Assembly: GCA_019636755.1 (NCBI GenBank)
Contig: JAHBWZ010000006.1
Span: forward strand, 1 to 64,000
Direction: 5' to 3'
Length of the DNA stretch: 64,000 bases
Source of the DNA: Phycisphaeraceae bacterium
GTDB lineage: Bacteria; Planctomycetota; Phycisphaerae; Phycisphaerales; SM1A02
In this document: positions 16,897 through 26,838 of the stretch, piece by piece
How positions within the stretch are numbered: the stretch's first letter is position 1
How the letters are laid out: each line of letters starts with the position of its first letter
The notes under the pieces: model-generated
Seen by the model: the letters and a program-made list of their open reading frames with translations, nothing else
The model's database searches: none
Told to the model about the DNA's origin: nothing
Made by a program: the position numbers and the translations under genes

Positions 16897-16920
16897 CCCG
16901 TGATATCTGGTAGTCACGGG
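16897..16920. promoter_or_regulatory. inverted repeat, candidate upstream activator site
   Basis: A perfect 7-bp inverted repeat, CCCGTGA-N10-TCACGGG. Its centre is about 88 bases upstream of the predicted sigma-54 start site and about 48 upstream of the regulator ATG. That is a typical distance for an enhancer site of a sigma-54 activator, and it could also serve autoregulation. It is inferred to bind the product of the gene at 16957. Confidence 0.6.
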
Positions 16921-16940
16921 TGCGAGATGTCATGGTCACC

Positions 16941-16949
16941 TGCTATATT
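16941..16949 (+). promoter_or_regulatory. extended -10 promoter of the sigma-54 activator gene
   Basis: TGCTATATT gives an extended -10 (TGn-TATATT) ending 7 bases before the ATG at 16957. No good -35 is present, as expected for extended -10 promoters. Transcription would begin at the start codon, and no Shine-Dalgarno sequence is seen. Confidence 0.55.
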
Positions 16950-16956
16950 TCACGGC

Positions 16957-18483
16957 ATGGAGAATCGCCGGGAACTCGAGCTCGCCCTCTGGCGTGAGGC
17001 GTGCCGACACATCGACATCGCCGGATCGCTGCCGGATCTGTTTGAGGCGATCCGGACCGCGGTGCCGGTCGAGTCCATGTGGATCTTCGCGGTCGACGGC
17101 CCGCGCGTGGTCCTGGTGGCCGAAGCCCCCGCCGGGCCGAGCACACGCAGGTTCTCGGTCTCGGGGGAAGCGGCGCGGCAGGCCTCCCGGTTCGCCCGGA
17201 GAGGCGGGCTCTCACTCGTCAATCCCGCGCGCCCGGGCAAGAGCCTCGTCCGAGGGCTCCTGCCCGCCGTCGGTCCCGAGCACGCCATCGCGGGCGGACT
17301 GCAGCGCGATGGCGAAGCGGAAGGCGTCGTGATCTGGCGGCTCGCGCCGGAGCAGGACCTGACCGATGAACACGCCGAGTCGCTCGCCGCCACCCTCGAA
17401 GCGCTCGCCGTCGCGCTGGACACGTCGCGACGCTTTCACGAACTCGAGGACCTGCGTCGAGCCGCCGAAGCCGACCGGCAATCGGCGCTTCAACGGCTCG
17501 GCCGCGCGTCGCTGACCGAACCCATCATCGGGGCTTCCAGCGGTCTGAAGTCCATCATGGATCGTGTCGCCATGGTCGCGGCACGGGATGTTCCCGTGCT
17601 CATCCTCGGGGAGACGGGGTCGGGCAAGGAAGTCGTCGCCCGTGCGATCCACGAGCGGTCCAACCGACATGAAGGCCCCTTCCTTCGCGTCAACTGCGGC
17701 GCGATCCCGCCCGAGCTCATCGACTCGCACCTCTTCGGACACGAGAAGGGCTCGTTCACGGGCGCAACCGACCAGAGGCTCGGCTGGTTCGAACGAGCCG
17801 ACAACGGGACGCTCTTTCTCGACGAGATCGGCGAACTCCCGCTCGCGGCACAGGTCCGCCTGCTCCGCGTCCTTCAGGAAGGCCTGCTCGAACGAGTCGG
17901 TGGCCAGCACTCGATCCGCGTCGACTGCCGGATCGTCGCCGCAACCCACCGCGATCTCACATCGATGGTTCGAGAGCGCACATTCCGCGAAGATCTCTGG
18001 TACCGACTCGCGGTCTTTCCACTCATGCTGCCACCGCTGCGTGACCGGCTGGACGATCTTCCGGACCTCGTCCGCCATTTCGCAGATCGTGCTTCGACAC
18101 GGTTCGGACTCCCTGAGTTCGAAGTCCATCCAGAGGATCTGACCGCCCTCAGGTCATACGCCTGGCCGGGCAATATCCGCGAACTCGCCTCAGTCATCGA
18201 TCGTGCTGCTCTGCTGGGGCAAAGTCATCGCCTCGCACTCGATGCAGCGCTCGGCGTCGGCGGCTGGCGCGCCCCGGCTGCCTCTGTCCCGCCGACCTGC
18301 GGTCAACCGGATGCCGTGACACCACTGGCGCACACGGTTCGCCGCGCCATCGAGATCGCACTGCAGGCCTCGCGAGGACGTATCGAAGGCGCCGGTGGCG
18401 CTGCTGAACGCCTCGAGGTCAACCCGAACACCCTGCGTTCGAAGATGCGGAAGCTGGGAGTAGACAAGTCCGCCTTCCGATGA
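16957..18483 (+). CDS. sigma-54-dependent transcriptional activator (GAF-AAA-Fis)
   Basis: A 508-residue bacterial enhancer-binding protein. Residues 1 to about 160 are a GAF-like sensor, and a coiled linker (about 160-185) follows. The AAA+ core has Walker A GETGSGKE (218-225), the sigma-54 contact loop GSFTGA (265-270, a Ser variant of GAFTGA) and Walker B GTLFLDEIGELP (284-295). The C-terminus is a Fis-type helix-turn-helix (ERLEVNPNTLRSKMRKLGV). The domain order matches NorR-like activators. It is divergent from the cysteine dioxygenase operon, which has a sigma-54 promoter, so it is very probably that operon's activator. The ligand sensed by the GAF domain is unknown; cysteine, a derivative or a redox signal are guesses. 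The frame is open upstream to 16900, but the start at 16957 fits the promoter and begins MENRRELELALWREA. Confidence 0.92.
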   Translation: MENRRELELALWREACRHIDIAGSLPDLFEAIRTAVPVESMWIFAVDGPRVVLVAEAPAGPSTRRFSVSGEAARQASRFARRGGLSLVNPARPGKSLVRGLLPAVGPEHAIAGGLQRDGEAEGVVIWRLAPEQDLTDEHAESLAATLEALAVALDTSRRFHELEDLRRAAEADRQSALQRLGRASLTEPIIGASSGLKSIMDRVAMVAARDVPVLILGETGSGKEVVARAIHERSNRHEGPFLRVNCGAIPPELIDSHLFGHEKGSFTGATDQRLGWFERADNGTLFLDEIGELPLAAQVRLLRVLQEGLLERVGGQHSIRVDCRIVAATHRDLTSMVRERTFREDLWYRLAVFPLMLPPLRDRLDDLPDLVRHFADRASTRFGLPEFEVHPEDLTALRSYAWPGNIRELASVIDRAALLGQSHRLALDAALGVGGWRAPAASVPPTCGQPDAVTPLAHTVRRAIEIALQASRGRIEGAGGAAERLEVNPNTLRSKMRKLGVDKSAFR

Positions 18484-18509
18484 TGCCCGGCGAGCGCCTC
18501 CGCTCACCT

Positions 18510-18573
18510 GGCATCACCCCCACGGGGCATCACCCCCACGGGGCATCACCCCCACGGGGCATCACCCCCACGC
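18510..18573. repeat. four tandem copies of a 16-bp unit
   Basis: The unit GGCATCACCCCCACGG is repeated exactly four times in a row, the last copy differing only in its final base. It begins 27 bases after the stop of the sigma-54 activator. Copy number in such arrays varies by slippage. Confidence 0.97.
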
Positions 18574-18695
18574 ACGGGCCGCGGCAGGACATGCCCGGAC
18601 GAGCGACCTGACACACCGGATGCAGGCGAAAGCCCCGTCCTCGGAGCAGTGAACCGCCAGGCCCGCGGCCGCACACCCGGCGCGCGTACGGCGAC

Positions 18696-18735
18696 AAAAA
18701 GAGGCAACTCCGCCGGATCAGCCGGCGGAGTTGCC
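18696..18735 (-). terminator. rho-independent terminator of the 16S rRNA unit
   Basis: A perfect 14-bp stem (arms 18703-18716 and 18722-18735) with a 5-base loop is followed on the minus strand by TCTTTTT. It lies about 165 bases after the 16S 3' end. No 23S, 5S or tRNA comes before it, so the 16S gene is transcribed alone. Confidence 0.92.
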
Positions 18736-18894
18736 TTGAGATATCGTGAAACAGTTGGGTGCCATTGCGTTGCGTTACCGCAACGCTCTCCGCCGAAGCG
18801 GACGAGGGTGTGCTGACGATCCCGGACGAAGATCGCTCTTCGCGTCCGGCGGACCGATCCGGTCCACCGGCGACTGTCCGGGTCTAAGGAAATC

Positions 18895-20398
<1,504 letters not shown>

Positions 20399-21058
20399 TT
20401 TCCGTTGAACACGACCGGACGAGTCCGGCCGTGCCGAATTCGGAGAGAAGGTTTGCCTGGACTGGTGACGAGCGGTTCCCCGCTCGCCCGGTCCCACCCA
20501 TCCGTCTCCGGCGAAGGAGCCCGGACAGGGTGCCGGCAGGCGGCTAAACCTGCCGGAGTTTCGGACATCACTACCGCCACCCGACCGATGGTCCGGGGAG
20601 GAGCATCAGGGGGTGGAAGTGCGCTTCTTTCAAGAATCGACTTTGGTATCACAAGGATGTCCCGGGACGGACGGCTGTGACCATCCGGCCCGTGGATTCT
20701 GACGCGGCCCGGTCGCTGTGAAACGAACCGAGCCACGGTCACATCCTCGCGGCGTACCCAACTGTTCACTTGTCAAGGATCGGACCGGACCAGATCGATC
20801 CGGCGGCTGATCGGGCTCCCGACCGGGGGCTCTCTCAACCGAGCGGGGCATTGTACAGACGCCATCGATCGTGTCAACCTCCCCTGCACCCTGAGCGCCC
20901 GGGAATCTACGAACCGATGCGACCGCGTCGTGCGTCGGGCCCGGACCCCATCGCCCGCCGCCGGCTCTGTCCCACCCGCGGACAGCCTTCATCGGGCGCG
21001 TGCCAGCCGTTCGGGGCAGGCACCCGGCAGCAATTCTGCCGGCGGTACGCCCTGCCGC
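20399..21058 (-). other. 16S rRNA leader and intergenic region
   Basis: It contains the rRNA promoter (20850-20877) and a leader of roughly 440 bases with strong hairpins. One is a compound stem at 20459-20494 (GGACTGG...CCGGTCC outside, CGAGCGG-TTCC-CCGCTCG inside). Another is an 8-bp stem at 20533-20556. These are candidates for RNase processing stems. A second TTGACA-containing stretch at 20755-20780 (TTGACAAGTGAACAGTT) may be an antitermination signal or a second promoter without a clear -10. No protein gene is supported. Confidence 0.6.
20850..20877 (-). promoter_or_regulatory. sigma-70 promoter of the 16S rRNA gene
   Basis: On the minus strand TTGACA (20872-20877) is followed after 16 bases by TACAAT (20850-20855). 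This is a near-consensus housekeeping promoter pointing at the 16S gene. Transcription should start near 20843, followed by GC-rich leader sequence. Confidence 0.85.
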
Positions 21059-22234
21059 TCACGGCCGCTCACCCCTGCGTGCAGCCCCGCAGGAGCCCTT
21101 CGCCGATGCCGTCGGCCGGATCATCGATGCCGCATCGCCGGCGGTTGGGCCATCGGTGCCGCCTCGCCCCGAGGGTGCGACCGGCGCACGATGTCCGCGC
21201 CAGGGCCTGACGGCGCACACCGCGACGATGACGAACGTGGCGCCCAGCCGGCGCAGGTGCCGGACGGTGCGCCGCGCGGTGGCCCCGGTTGTCAGCACGT
21301 CATCCACAACGATCACGATCCGCCCGCGCACGCGCCGCGCGTCCGCCATCCCGACGCGATCCCGGCGCCGGCCGATTCCGCGTGCCCCGCGCCGTCGCCC
21401 GCCCGCCGAACGGGTCGCCGCCTGCCGTCCCCTCGACCGATTGCGGAGCGGCTGCGCGACCTCGGCACACAGGGTGCGCGCCGTCGCCTCGGCGATGAGA
21501 CTGGCGTGGTCGATCCCGCGCAGCAGCCGTCGTCCGGCCGGCATCGGTACCGGCACCACGACCGCCCCCGGCAGCCCGGGTTCCGGCATCACCGCCGCCG
21601 CGTTCCGGCAGGGCGCCGCGCGCCGCGGCGGCCGGGACGGGGCGCCCGGCGACCGGATCCCCGCGTCCCGCATGGCGCAGAGGATCCGGTGCCCGAGTGC
21701 GGTCCCGAGGTGGCGCCCGAGCGGTCCTGCCCCGGCGATTCCGGTGGTCCCGCCGAACTTGAGCGCGAGGATCGCCTCGCGCAGCGAGCCCCGGTACTCG
21801 CCCAGCCGGACGACCATGTCCGCGATCGGGCCTTCCGCGGCGCAGACCGGGCAGGACCACGGCGCCGACCGGGGCGGCGCGGACGCGCTTCCCGCGCCGC
21901 CGGGACCGTCGGACCCCGGCGGGTCCCGCGTCGCACCACACCCAGGGCACCATCGATCCGCATGATCCGGGATCCGCACCCCCGCCGGCTCGCCTCGAGC
22001 ACGGCCGTCCAGCCGGGCCAGTTCGGCCAGAAGGCGCTCGGTCCGTCCGTCGGTCCCCAGCCAGGCGCCGAGCATCCGATCGAGACCGTGAAGTGCCGCG
22101 TGGAAGGCCGGCGCCCCGGTGCGCAACGCGCGCCCCACCGCACGGGCGACGGCCCCGGCGGCCGAGATCGCCCGCCCGGAAAGGCCGCCGCCGCGCGGTG
22201 CACGCCGACCCGATCCGCGCCCCCGCGTCCGCAT
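21059..22234 (-). CDS. ComF-family phosphoribosyltransferase
   Basis: About 391 residues from the ATG at 22234. ComF proteins take part in DNA uptake and may act with PriA in recombination. Two Cys pairs (CPGCGA and CPVCAA) form the N-terminal zinc-ribbon-like module. The phosphoribosyltransferase fold has AILALKFGGTTGIAG, the VVPVPMPAGRRLLRGIDHA segment and the PRPP loop IVIVVDDVLTTGATARRT. It is longer than the usual 230-250 residues: the N-terminus before the Cys pair is long and low-complexity, and several start codons are possible (22351, 22234, 22075). The Arg/Gly-rich stretch between the PRPP loop and the preceding domain is also expanded. No competence genes are nearby. Confidence 0.8.
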   Translation of the reverse strand: MRTRGRGSGRRAPRGGGLSGRAISAAGAVARAVGRALRTGAPAFHAALHGLDRMLGAWLGTDGRTERLLAELARLDGRARGEPAGVRIPDHADRWCPGCGATRDPPGSDGPGGAGSASAPPRSAPWSCPVCAAEGPIADMVVRLGEYRGSLREAILALKFGGTTGIAGAGPLGRHLGTALGHRILCAMRDAGIRSPGAPSRPPRRAAPCRNAAAVMPEPGLPGAVVVPVPMPAGRRLLRGIDHASLIAEATARTLCAEVAQPLRNRSRGRQAATRSAGGRRRGARGIGRRRDRVGMADARRVRGRIVIVVDDVLTTGATARRTVRHLRRLGATFVIVAVCAVRPWRGHRAPVAPSGRGGTDGPTAGDAASMIRPTASAKGSCGAARRGERP

Positions 22235-22341
22235 GGATGCATCGTCCCCGCGCGCGGTCGCGCACGCCGCACGCGCCGCACAATCGCCGTCCGCCGCCGC
22301 GCCCCCGCCGCATACGCGCTTCAGGAATAATCCGCGCCCGC

Positions 22342-23610
22342 ATGCCGGCACCGGACACGTCCATCCTCATCATCGGCGCCGGCATCGTCGGCCTGGGCAC
22401 CGCGCTCGCGCTCACGGCACGCGGGGAGCGCTCCGTCACGGTCATCGACAAGGAATCCGACCTGGCGCAGCACCAGACCGGGCGCAACAGCGGCGTCATT
22501 CACGCCGGGCTCTACTACCGTCCGGGCTCGCTGAAGGCGACCCTCTGCCGGGAGGGTCGGGATCGACTCGAGGCATTCTGCACCGCGCATGCCGTTCCGT
22601 TCGAGCGCTGCGGCAAGCTGGTCGTGGCGACGGATGCGGCGGAACTGCCGCGCCTTGACCAGCTTGCCGAGCGCGGCCGGGCCAACGGCCTGGCCGGCCT
22701 CGAGGTCCTCGGCCCGCAGGAGATGCAGCGCGTAGAACCCCGGGTGCGGGGCGTGCGGGCGCTCTTCGTCCCGCAGACCGGCATCGTCGACTACGCGGAG
22801 GTCTGCAGAACGTACGCGCGCGTCTTCCAGGAGCGCGGTGGCCGACTGGTCCTGGGCGCCGCGTTCGCCGCCGCCCGGCGTGACGGAGCCACCCCGCTGC
22901 ACGCGACCCGCCCGGATGCGCAGCCGGAGCACCCGCGTGGCCACCATCCGCGCTGGATCATCCGGACGGACAGCGGGCGCCTGCCGGAGATCGTCGCCGA
23001 CACAGTCATCAACTGCGCCGGACTGCACGCCGACCGCATCGCGCGCGCGCTCGGCGCGCGCCCGTCCCTCCGGATCGTGCCGTTCCGCGGCGAATACCAC
23101 GAACTCGCCCCGCACGCATGCCGGCTGGTCCGGAACCTGATCTACCCCGTTCCCGACCCGCGCTTCCCGTTTCTCGGCGTTCACTTCACGCGCATGATCC
23201 GTGGAGGCGTCGAAGCCGGTCCGAACGCAGTGCCCGCACTCCGGCGGGAAGGCTACACCTGGCGCGACATCTCGCTTCGCGACTGCGCCGAGGTTCTCGG
23301 CTACGTCGGCTTCCGCCGGCTCGCGCGGCGGCACTGGCGCATGGGCGCGGGGGAGATTCACCGGTCGCTCAGCCGCCGGGCATTCCACCGCGCGCTGGCG
23401 CGGTTCATCCCCGATCTCGCGTGCGCGGATCTGCGTCCGGCCCGCGCCGGCGTGCGTGCGCAGGCGCTGGCGCCGGACGGCTCGCTCATCGACGACTTCG
23501 CCATCGAATCGGTCGACGGCGCGATCCATGTGCTCAATGCGCCGTCGCCGGCCGCGACCGCATCGCTGGCGATCGGGGAACGCATCGCCGACCTCGTGCG
23601 CCCGGTCTGA
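22342..23610 (+). CDS. lhgO: L-2-hydroxyglutarate oxidase/dehydrogenase
   Basis: A 422-residue FAD-dependent oxidoreductase of the DAO family that oxidises L-2-hydroxyglutarate to 2-oxoglutarate, usually passing electrons to the membrane quinone pool. FAD-binding IIGAGIVGLGTALAL is at the N-terminus. Family-specific stretches are QTGRNSGVIHAGLYYRPGSLKA, VPQTGIVDYAEVC, VINCAGLHADRIAR, VPFRGEYHEL and the C-terminal HVLNAPSPAATASLAIG. The insert at about residues 185-205 (after AAFAAARRDG) is longer than usual. It is divergent from the ComF gene. The ATG at 22342 follows a weak CAGGAA element. Confidence 0.9.
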   Translation: MPAPDTSILIIGAGIVGLGTALALTARGERSVTVIDKESDLAQHQTGRNSGVIHAGLYYRPGSLKATLCREGRDRLEAFCTAHAVPFERCGKLVVATDAAELPRLDQLAERGRANGLAGLEVLGPQEMQRVEPRVRGVRALFVPQTGIVDYAEVCRTYARVFQERGGRLVLGAAFAAARRDGATPLHATRPDAQPEHPRGHHPRWIIRTDSGRLPEIVADTVINCAGLHADRIARALGARPSLRIVPFRGEYHELAPHACRLVRNLIYPVPDPRFPFLGVHFTRMIRGGVEAGPNAVPALRREGYTWRDISLRDCAEVLGYVGFRRLARRHWRMGAGEIHRSLSRRAFHRALARFIPDLACADLRPARAGVRAQALAPDGSLIDDFAIESVDGAIHVLNAPSPAATASLAIGERIADLVRPV

Positions 23611-23652
23611 TCACGCTTCGGGCCGCCGGGCGCCACCGCCCCGGAAGCCGGT

Positions 23653-24747
23653 TCACGCGCCGGGCGGCTGATCCCAGTATCGCCGCGCGGGGTCGCGGTA
23701 GAGTTCGATCATCCGCGCCGCGATGCGGCGCGGATGGTGCCACCGCTCGACAAACCGGCGCCCGGCCGTTCCGATTCCGGCCAGGCCTGCCCGGTCGCGC
23801 ACGAGGGACGCGAGCACGTCCACGAGCGACGTCGCATCCGCGCTGACGATCGGCAGCTCGCTGCGCATGGCCCCGGGGATGCGCGCGAGATCGCTGTCTC
23901 GCAGGAAACACACGACGGGCTTCGCCATCGCCATCGCTTCCACCGCGAAGCCGCCGTACCAGCCGACATGCATCTGATCGACGATGATGTCGGCACGACG
24001 GTAGAGGCGCATGGCCTCGTCGCGCGGCAGACCTTCGACCAGGGTCAGCCGGATATCCGCGCCGCGCGCCTGCAGCGTGCGCACCGCGGACTCCACGAGA
24101 TCCGTCCCCTTGATCAGTCGACTGGTCGGCGCATGCACGATCTCGATGGTGCCCGGCGCACCGGTCGGCGGGACGGCCTGGAGGTCGTCCGGGTCGACGG
24201 ACGCGTACGGCAGGAACTCTGCGCCGGGCACCACGGCCAGGAGGTCCGGATTCAGACAGAACATGCGGTGCACGAACCGTGACACGAACGCGATCCCCCG
24301 GCGCTTGCCTGCATCCAGCCCCTCGTGACAGAGTCCGGGGCCCTGTCGATGTCCGCAGCAGGAGTCTGCGAAGTGAGCGCGGCAGTACGCTGTCTGCCGG
24401 GCATCGCACCCCTGCCACGTCATGAACAGCGTGCGCCCGGCGGCGCGAAGCAGCGGCAGGTCGATGCCGGCGCTGCAGATCCGCGGCAGAAACGACTGTC
24501 CGAAGTTGAAGTGGATGACGTCATGGCGACGTGCTTCCCGCAGGGCGCACACGGCGCGACCGAGCAGGCGGCGCGCGGCGGAGCGCCCCCCCAGCCCGAG
24601 ATCACGATCGACGTGGAAGCCCATCCACGATCGCCGCGCCACGACGACGCGGCTCTCCACGCCCAGCGACCGCTCCGCGATCGAGAGTCCGGAGGGGTGA
24701 CCGCCCGTGTCGGTCGGACAGTGCAGCACGCGCATCGCCCGGGTCAT
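23653..24747 (-). CDS. glycosyltransferase (GT4-like) with cysteine-rich insert
   Basis: A 364-residue GT-B-type glycosyltransferase. The C-terminal nucleotide-sugar half has IVHAPTSRLIKGTDLVESAV, the RADIIVDQMHVGWYGGFAVEAMAMAKPVVCF acceptor/donor motif and a terminal WHHPRRIA. In the N-terminal half, directly after WQGCDARQ, lies a cluster of six cysteines (YCRAHFADSCCGHRQGPGLC). It is a close paralogue of the gene at 25667, which has a different Cys cluster at the same point. Its start overlaps the stop of the upstream epimerase gene by ATGA. It is the last gene of the left polysaccharide sub-operon (26839, 25667, 24744, 23653). The sugar donor is unknown. Confidence 0.85.
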   Translation of the reverse strand: MTRAMRVLHCPTDTGGHPSGLSIAERSLGVESRVVVARRSWMGFHVDRDLGLGGRSAARRLLGRAVCALREARRHDVIHFNFGQSFLPRICSAGIDLPLLRAAGRTLFMTWQGCDARQTAYCRAHFADSCCGHRQGPGLCHEGLDAGKRRGIAFVSRFVHRMFCLNPDLLAVVPGAEFLPYASVDPDDLQAVPPTGAPGTIEIVHAPTSRLIKGTDLVESAVRTLQARGADIRLTLVEGLPRDEAMRLYRRADIIVDQMHVGWYGGFAVEAMAMAKPVVCFLRDSDLARIPGAMRSELPIVSADATSLVDVLASLVRDRAGLAGIGTAGRRFVERWHHPRRIAARMIELYRDPARRYWDQPPGA

Positions 24748-25670
24748 CCCTGCTGACCTGCGGCCGCGCGAGCGCCGCGTACCGGCGGTACACCGATCGT
24801 CCGGCGCACCGCCTCCGTGAGCGGCGTGGTCGACACGGGTACCAGCGCGTGCAGTCGCGACACGTCGGCAATCAGGTCGGTCCGGCGCGGCGCGGCACCC
24901 GTCTCGAAGCGCACGGGGAGCCCCGCCGCGTCCGCGAGCATCATCGCGAGACCGCGGATGCTGACGGCCTCTGCGCCGCCGAGATTGATGCTCGGCGGCA
25001 GCGCCGTCCCGGCGAGCGCCGCCCCGGCGAGCGACAGGAGGTCCTGCACGAGGTCGTCGACGAAGCGGAGCGAGATCCGCAGTCCGCCGTCATCGGCCAC
25101 GCCGTCGGGCCGCGGCTGGAGCAGGATGGGCTCGCCGGCTGCGATCCGGGCGATGAGCTGGGGGACGAGCATGCCCTGCTGTCCCGGACCGAACACGCCG
25201 AACAGACGGAGCGCGACCGCTGGAAACGAAGGACGCAGCAGCGCGATCAGTTCCTCTCCCATCACCTTGCTGAGCGCGTATGGATCGTCCCGCCGCAGCG
25301 GACGCGACTCCGTGAAGGGCTCGAACCCGCAGGCATAGACGTTCCCGGTCGATGCATAGGCGAAGTGCCGGGCGCCCGCGTTCGCCGCGGCCCTGGCGAC
25401 ACGCAGGGCGCCCAGTGCGTTGACCTCGAAGAGATCCTCGCAGCCCTCGGGAAAGCGGCGGTAGTGCGGCGACTGGCAGAGGTACCAGGCCGCGTCGACG
25501 CCGTCCGGCAGGATGATGGGATCACGGACGACGTCACAGGCATGGATGTCGAGTGACGCATCCGCCACGCGGTCGAGGCATGTCACCTCAGCGCCGGACG
25601 CGCGCAGACGGGCGGCGAGCCGCCGTCCGATGAAGCCGCCGGCGCCGACGATGACCGCGCGCATGCTCAT
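24744..25670 (-). CDS. NAD-dependent epimerase/dehydratase (extended SDR)
   Basis: A 308-residue extended short-chain dehydrogenase that probably modifies a nucleotide sugar. The NAD-binding GAGGFIGRRL lies near the N-terminus, YASTGNVYACG contributes the Ser, and the catalytic YALSK follows. LRLFGVFGPGQQGMLVPQ and FVDDLVQ are typical of UDP-glucose 4-epimerase relatives. It is coupled by ATGA overlaps to both neighbours, glycosyltransferases at 23653 and 25667. Its exact substrate is not determinable. Confidence 0.87.
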   Translation of the reverse strand: MSMRAVIVGAGGFIGRRLAARLRASGAEVTCLDRVADASLDIHACDVVRDPIILPDGVDAAWYLCQSPHYRRFPEGCEDLFEVNALGALRVARAAANAGARHFAYASTGNVYACGFEPFTESRPLRRDDPYALSKVMGEELIALLRPSFPAVALRLFGVFGPGQQGMLVPQLIARIAAGEPILLQPRPDGVADDGGLRISLRFVDDLVQDLLSLAGAALAGTALPPSINLGGAEAVSIRGLAMMLADAAGLPVRFETGAAPRRTDLIADVSRLHALVPVSTTPLTEAVRRTIGVPPVRGARAAAGQQG

Positions 25671-26836
25671 GCCGCGCCTGCCCGTGCGTAGGCCGCGGCA
25701 AGCCGCTGCGCGAAGGCCGCCGGGGAGTGGTATCGCTCGATGTAGGCCCGGCCACGTCGACCCAGATCATGGAGCAGCGCGCGGTCACCGGCGAGTCGGA
25801 GGAGCGTCGGCGCGATCGTGTCCGGCCGGATGTTCACGATCGGGCACTCGGCAGGTGCGAGCAGGTACCGCTCCGGGTCCCGGATGAAGCAGAGCACGGG
25901 CTTTCCAAGCGCCATCGCCTCGTTCGCGAAGTATCCGTGGAACCCGATCAGGCACTGATCGAAGATGACGTCCGCCGAGCGGTACAGTTCCAGCGCCTCC
26001 CGGTTGGGGACGCGTTCGACCAGCACCAGGTCCACGGCGCAGCCGGCTTCCTTCATGCGCTCGACCGCCGCGAGCAGGTGCTCCGTGCCCTTGAACGCGC
26101 GATGGTTGGGCGCATGCACGATCCGCAGCGGCCGATCGGCGGCAGGATCCGGGAAGGACGGCCTGTAGCGCGCGCCCTCCTCGGCGTCCAGGTCCACCGG
26201 CCAGTAGTAGAGATCGTTCATGCTGCCCGGCGTGTAGTGCGTCATGTCGCCCATCGAGAACACCGCCGTCACCAGTGCCCGCGCCTGGCCGAAGGCGCGC
26301 TGCTGCCGATCATCTTCGCAGACGCATGCACTCCCCGGGGCGGGGCAGGCGGTACAGCAGTTCGGCTCGCCGAGCGCCCGCGTGGCCGCGGTCGTCCGCA
26401 CATCCGCCCCGTACGCCCAGAGGAAGACCTGCTTGCCCAGCCGACGGAGCAGCGCCAGTTCGGCCCGGTCGATCGTGAACCGCGCTTCGGGGGGCAGGAG
26501 GCCGCGGTCCAGGTAGAAGTGGAACCGGTCGAAGCGGAGGACCGCCCAGAGGAGGACGGCATACGGAACGACCGCGCGCAGAACCGGTACGCGCATGATC
26601 GGCCGGAGATTGATGTCGAACGCCCGCGTCACGAAGTAGGTCTCGTAGACCAGCGAGCGCGCGTCAACGCCCAGGCGCCGCTCCGCGCGGGCGTTGACCG
26701 CCATGTTGATGATCGGCGTCCCCGCCCAGAGACTGCGGCGCACCGGCCGCGGTCCCTCCCGCCCGGACCGCGCCTGCAGGAGCCGTGCCGTCCGCTCGAT
26801 CGCACCGAGCAGGATGCGCTGCAGCAGGCGTGGCAT
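25667..26836 (-). CDS. glycosyltransferase (GT4-like) with cysteine cluster
   Basis: A 389-residue GT-B glycosyltransferase paralogous to that at 23653. They share IVHAPNHRAFKGTEHLLAAVE, LVERVPNREALELYRSADVIFDQ and FHGYFANEAMALGKPVLCF. After LWAYGADVR it carries CCTACPAPGSACVC, six cysteines in 14 residues, at the same place as its paralogue's insert. A metal-binding or disulfide role is inferred. The start at 26836 (MPRLLQRILLGA) lies two bases after the stop of the upstream gene; the frame is open further but would overlap that gene deeply. It is probably cytoplasmic or membrane-associated. Confidence 0.85.
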   Translation of the reverse strand: MPRLLQRILLGAIERTARLLQARSGREGPRPVRRSLWAGTPIINMAVNARAERRLGVDARSLVYETYFVTRAFDINLRPIMRVPVLRAVVPYAVLLWAVLRFDRFHFYLDRGLLPPEARFTIDRAELALLRRLGKQVFLWAYGADVRTTAATRALGEPNCCTACPAPGSACVCEDDRQQRAFGQARALVTAVFSMGDMTHYTPGSMNDLYYWPVDLDAEEGARYRPSFPDPAADRPLRIVHAPNHRAFKGTEHLLAAVERMKEAGCAVDLVLVERVPNREALELYRSADVIFDQCLIGFHGYFANEAMALGKPVLCFIRDPERYLLAPAECPIVNIRPDTIAPTLLRLAGDRALLHDLGRRGRAYIERYHSPAAFAQRLAAAYARAGAA

Positions 26837-26838
26837 GG

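Noticed and set aside
20930-22330. A 466-codon plus-strand frame over the ComF gene
   Set aside because: Arg/Pro-rich antisense of the phosphoribosyltransferase, without motifs.
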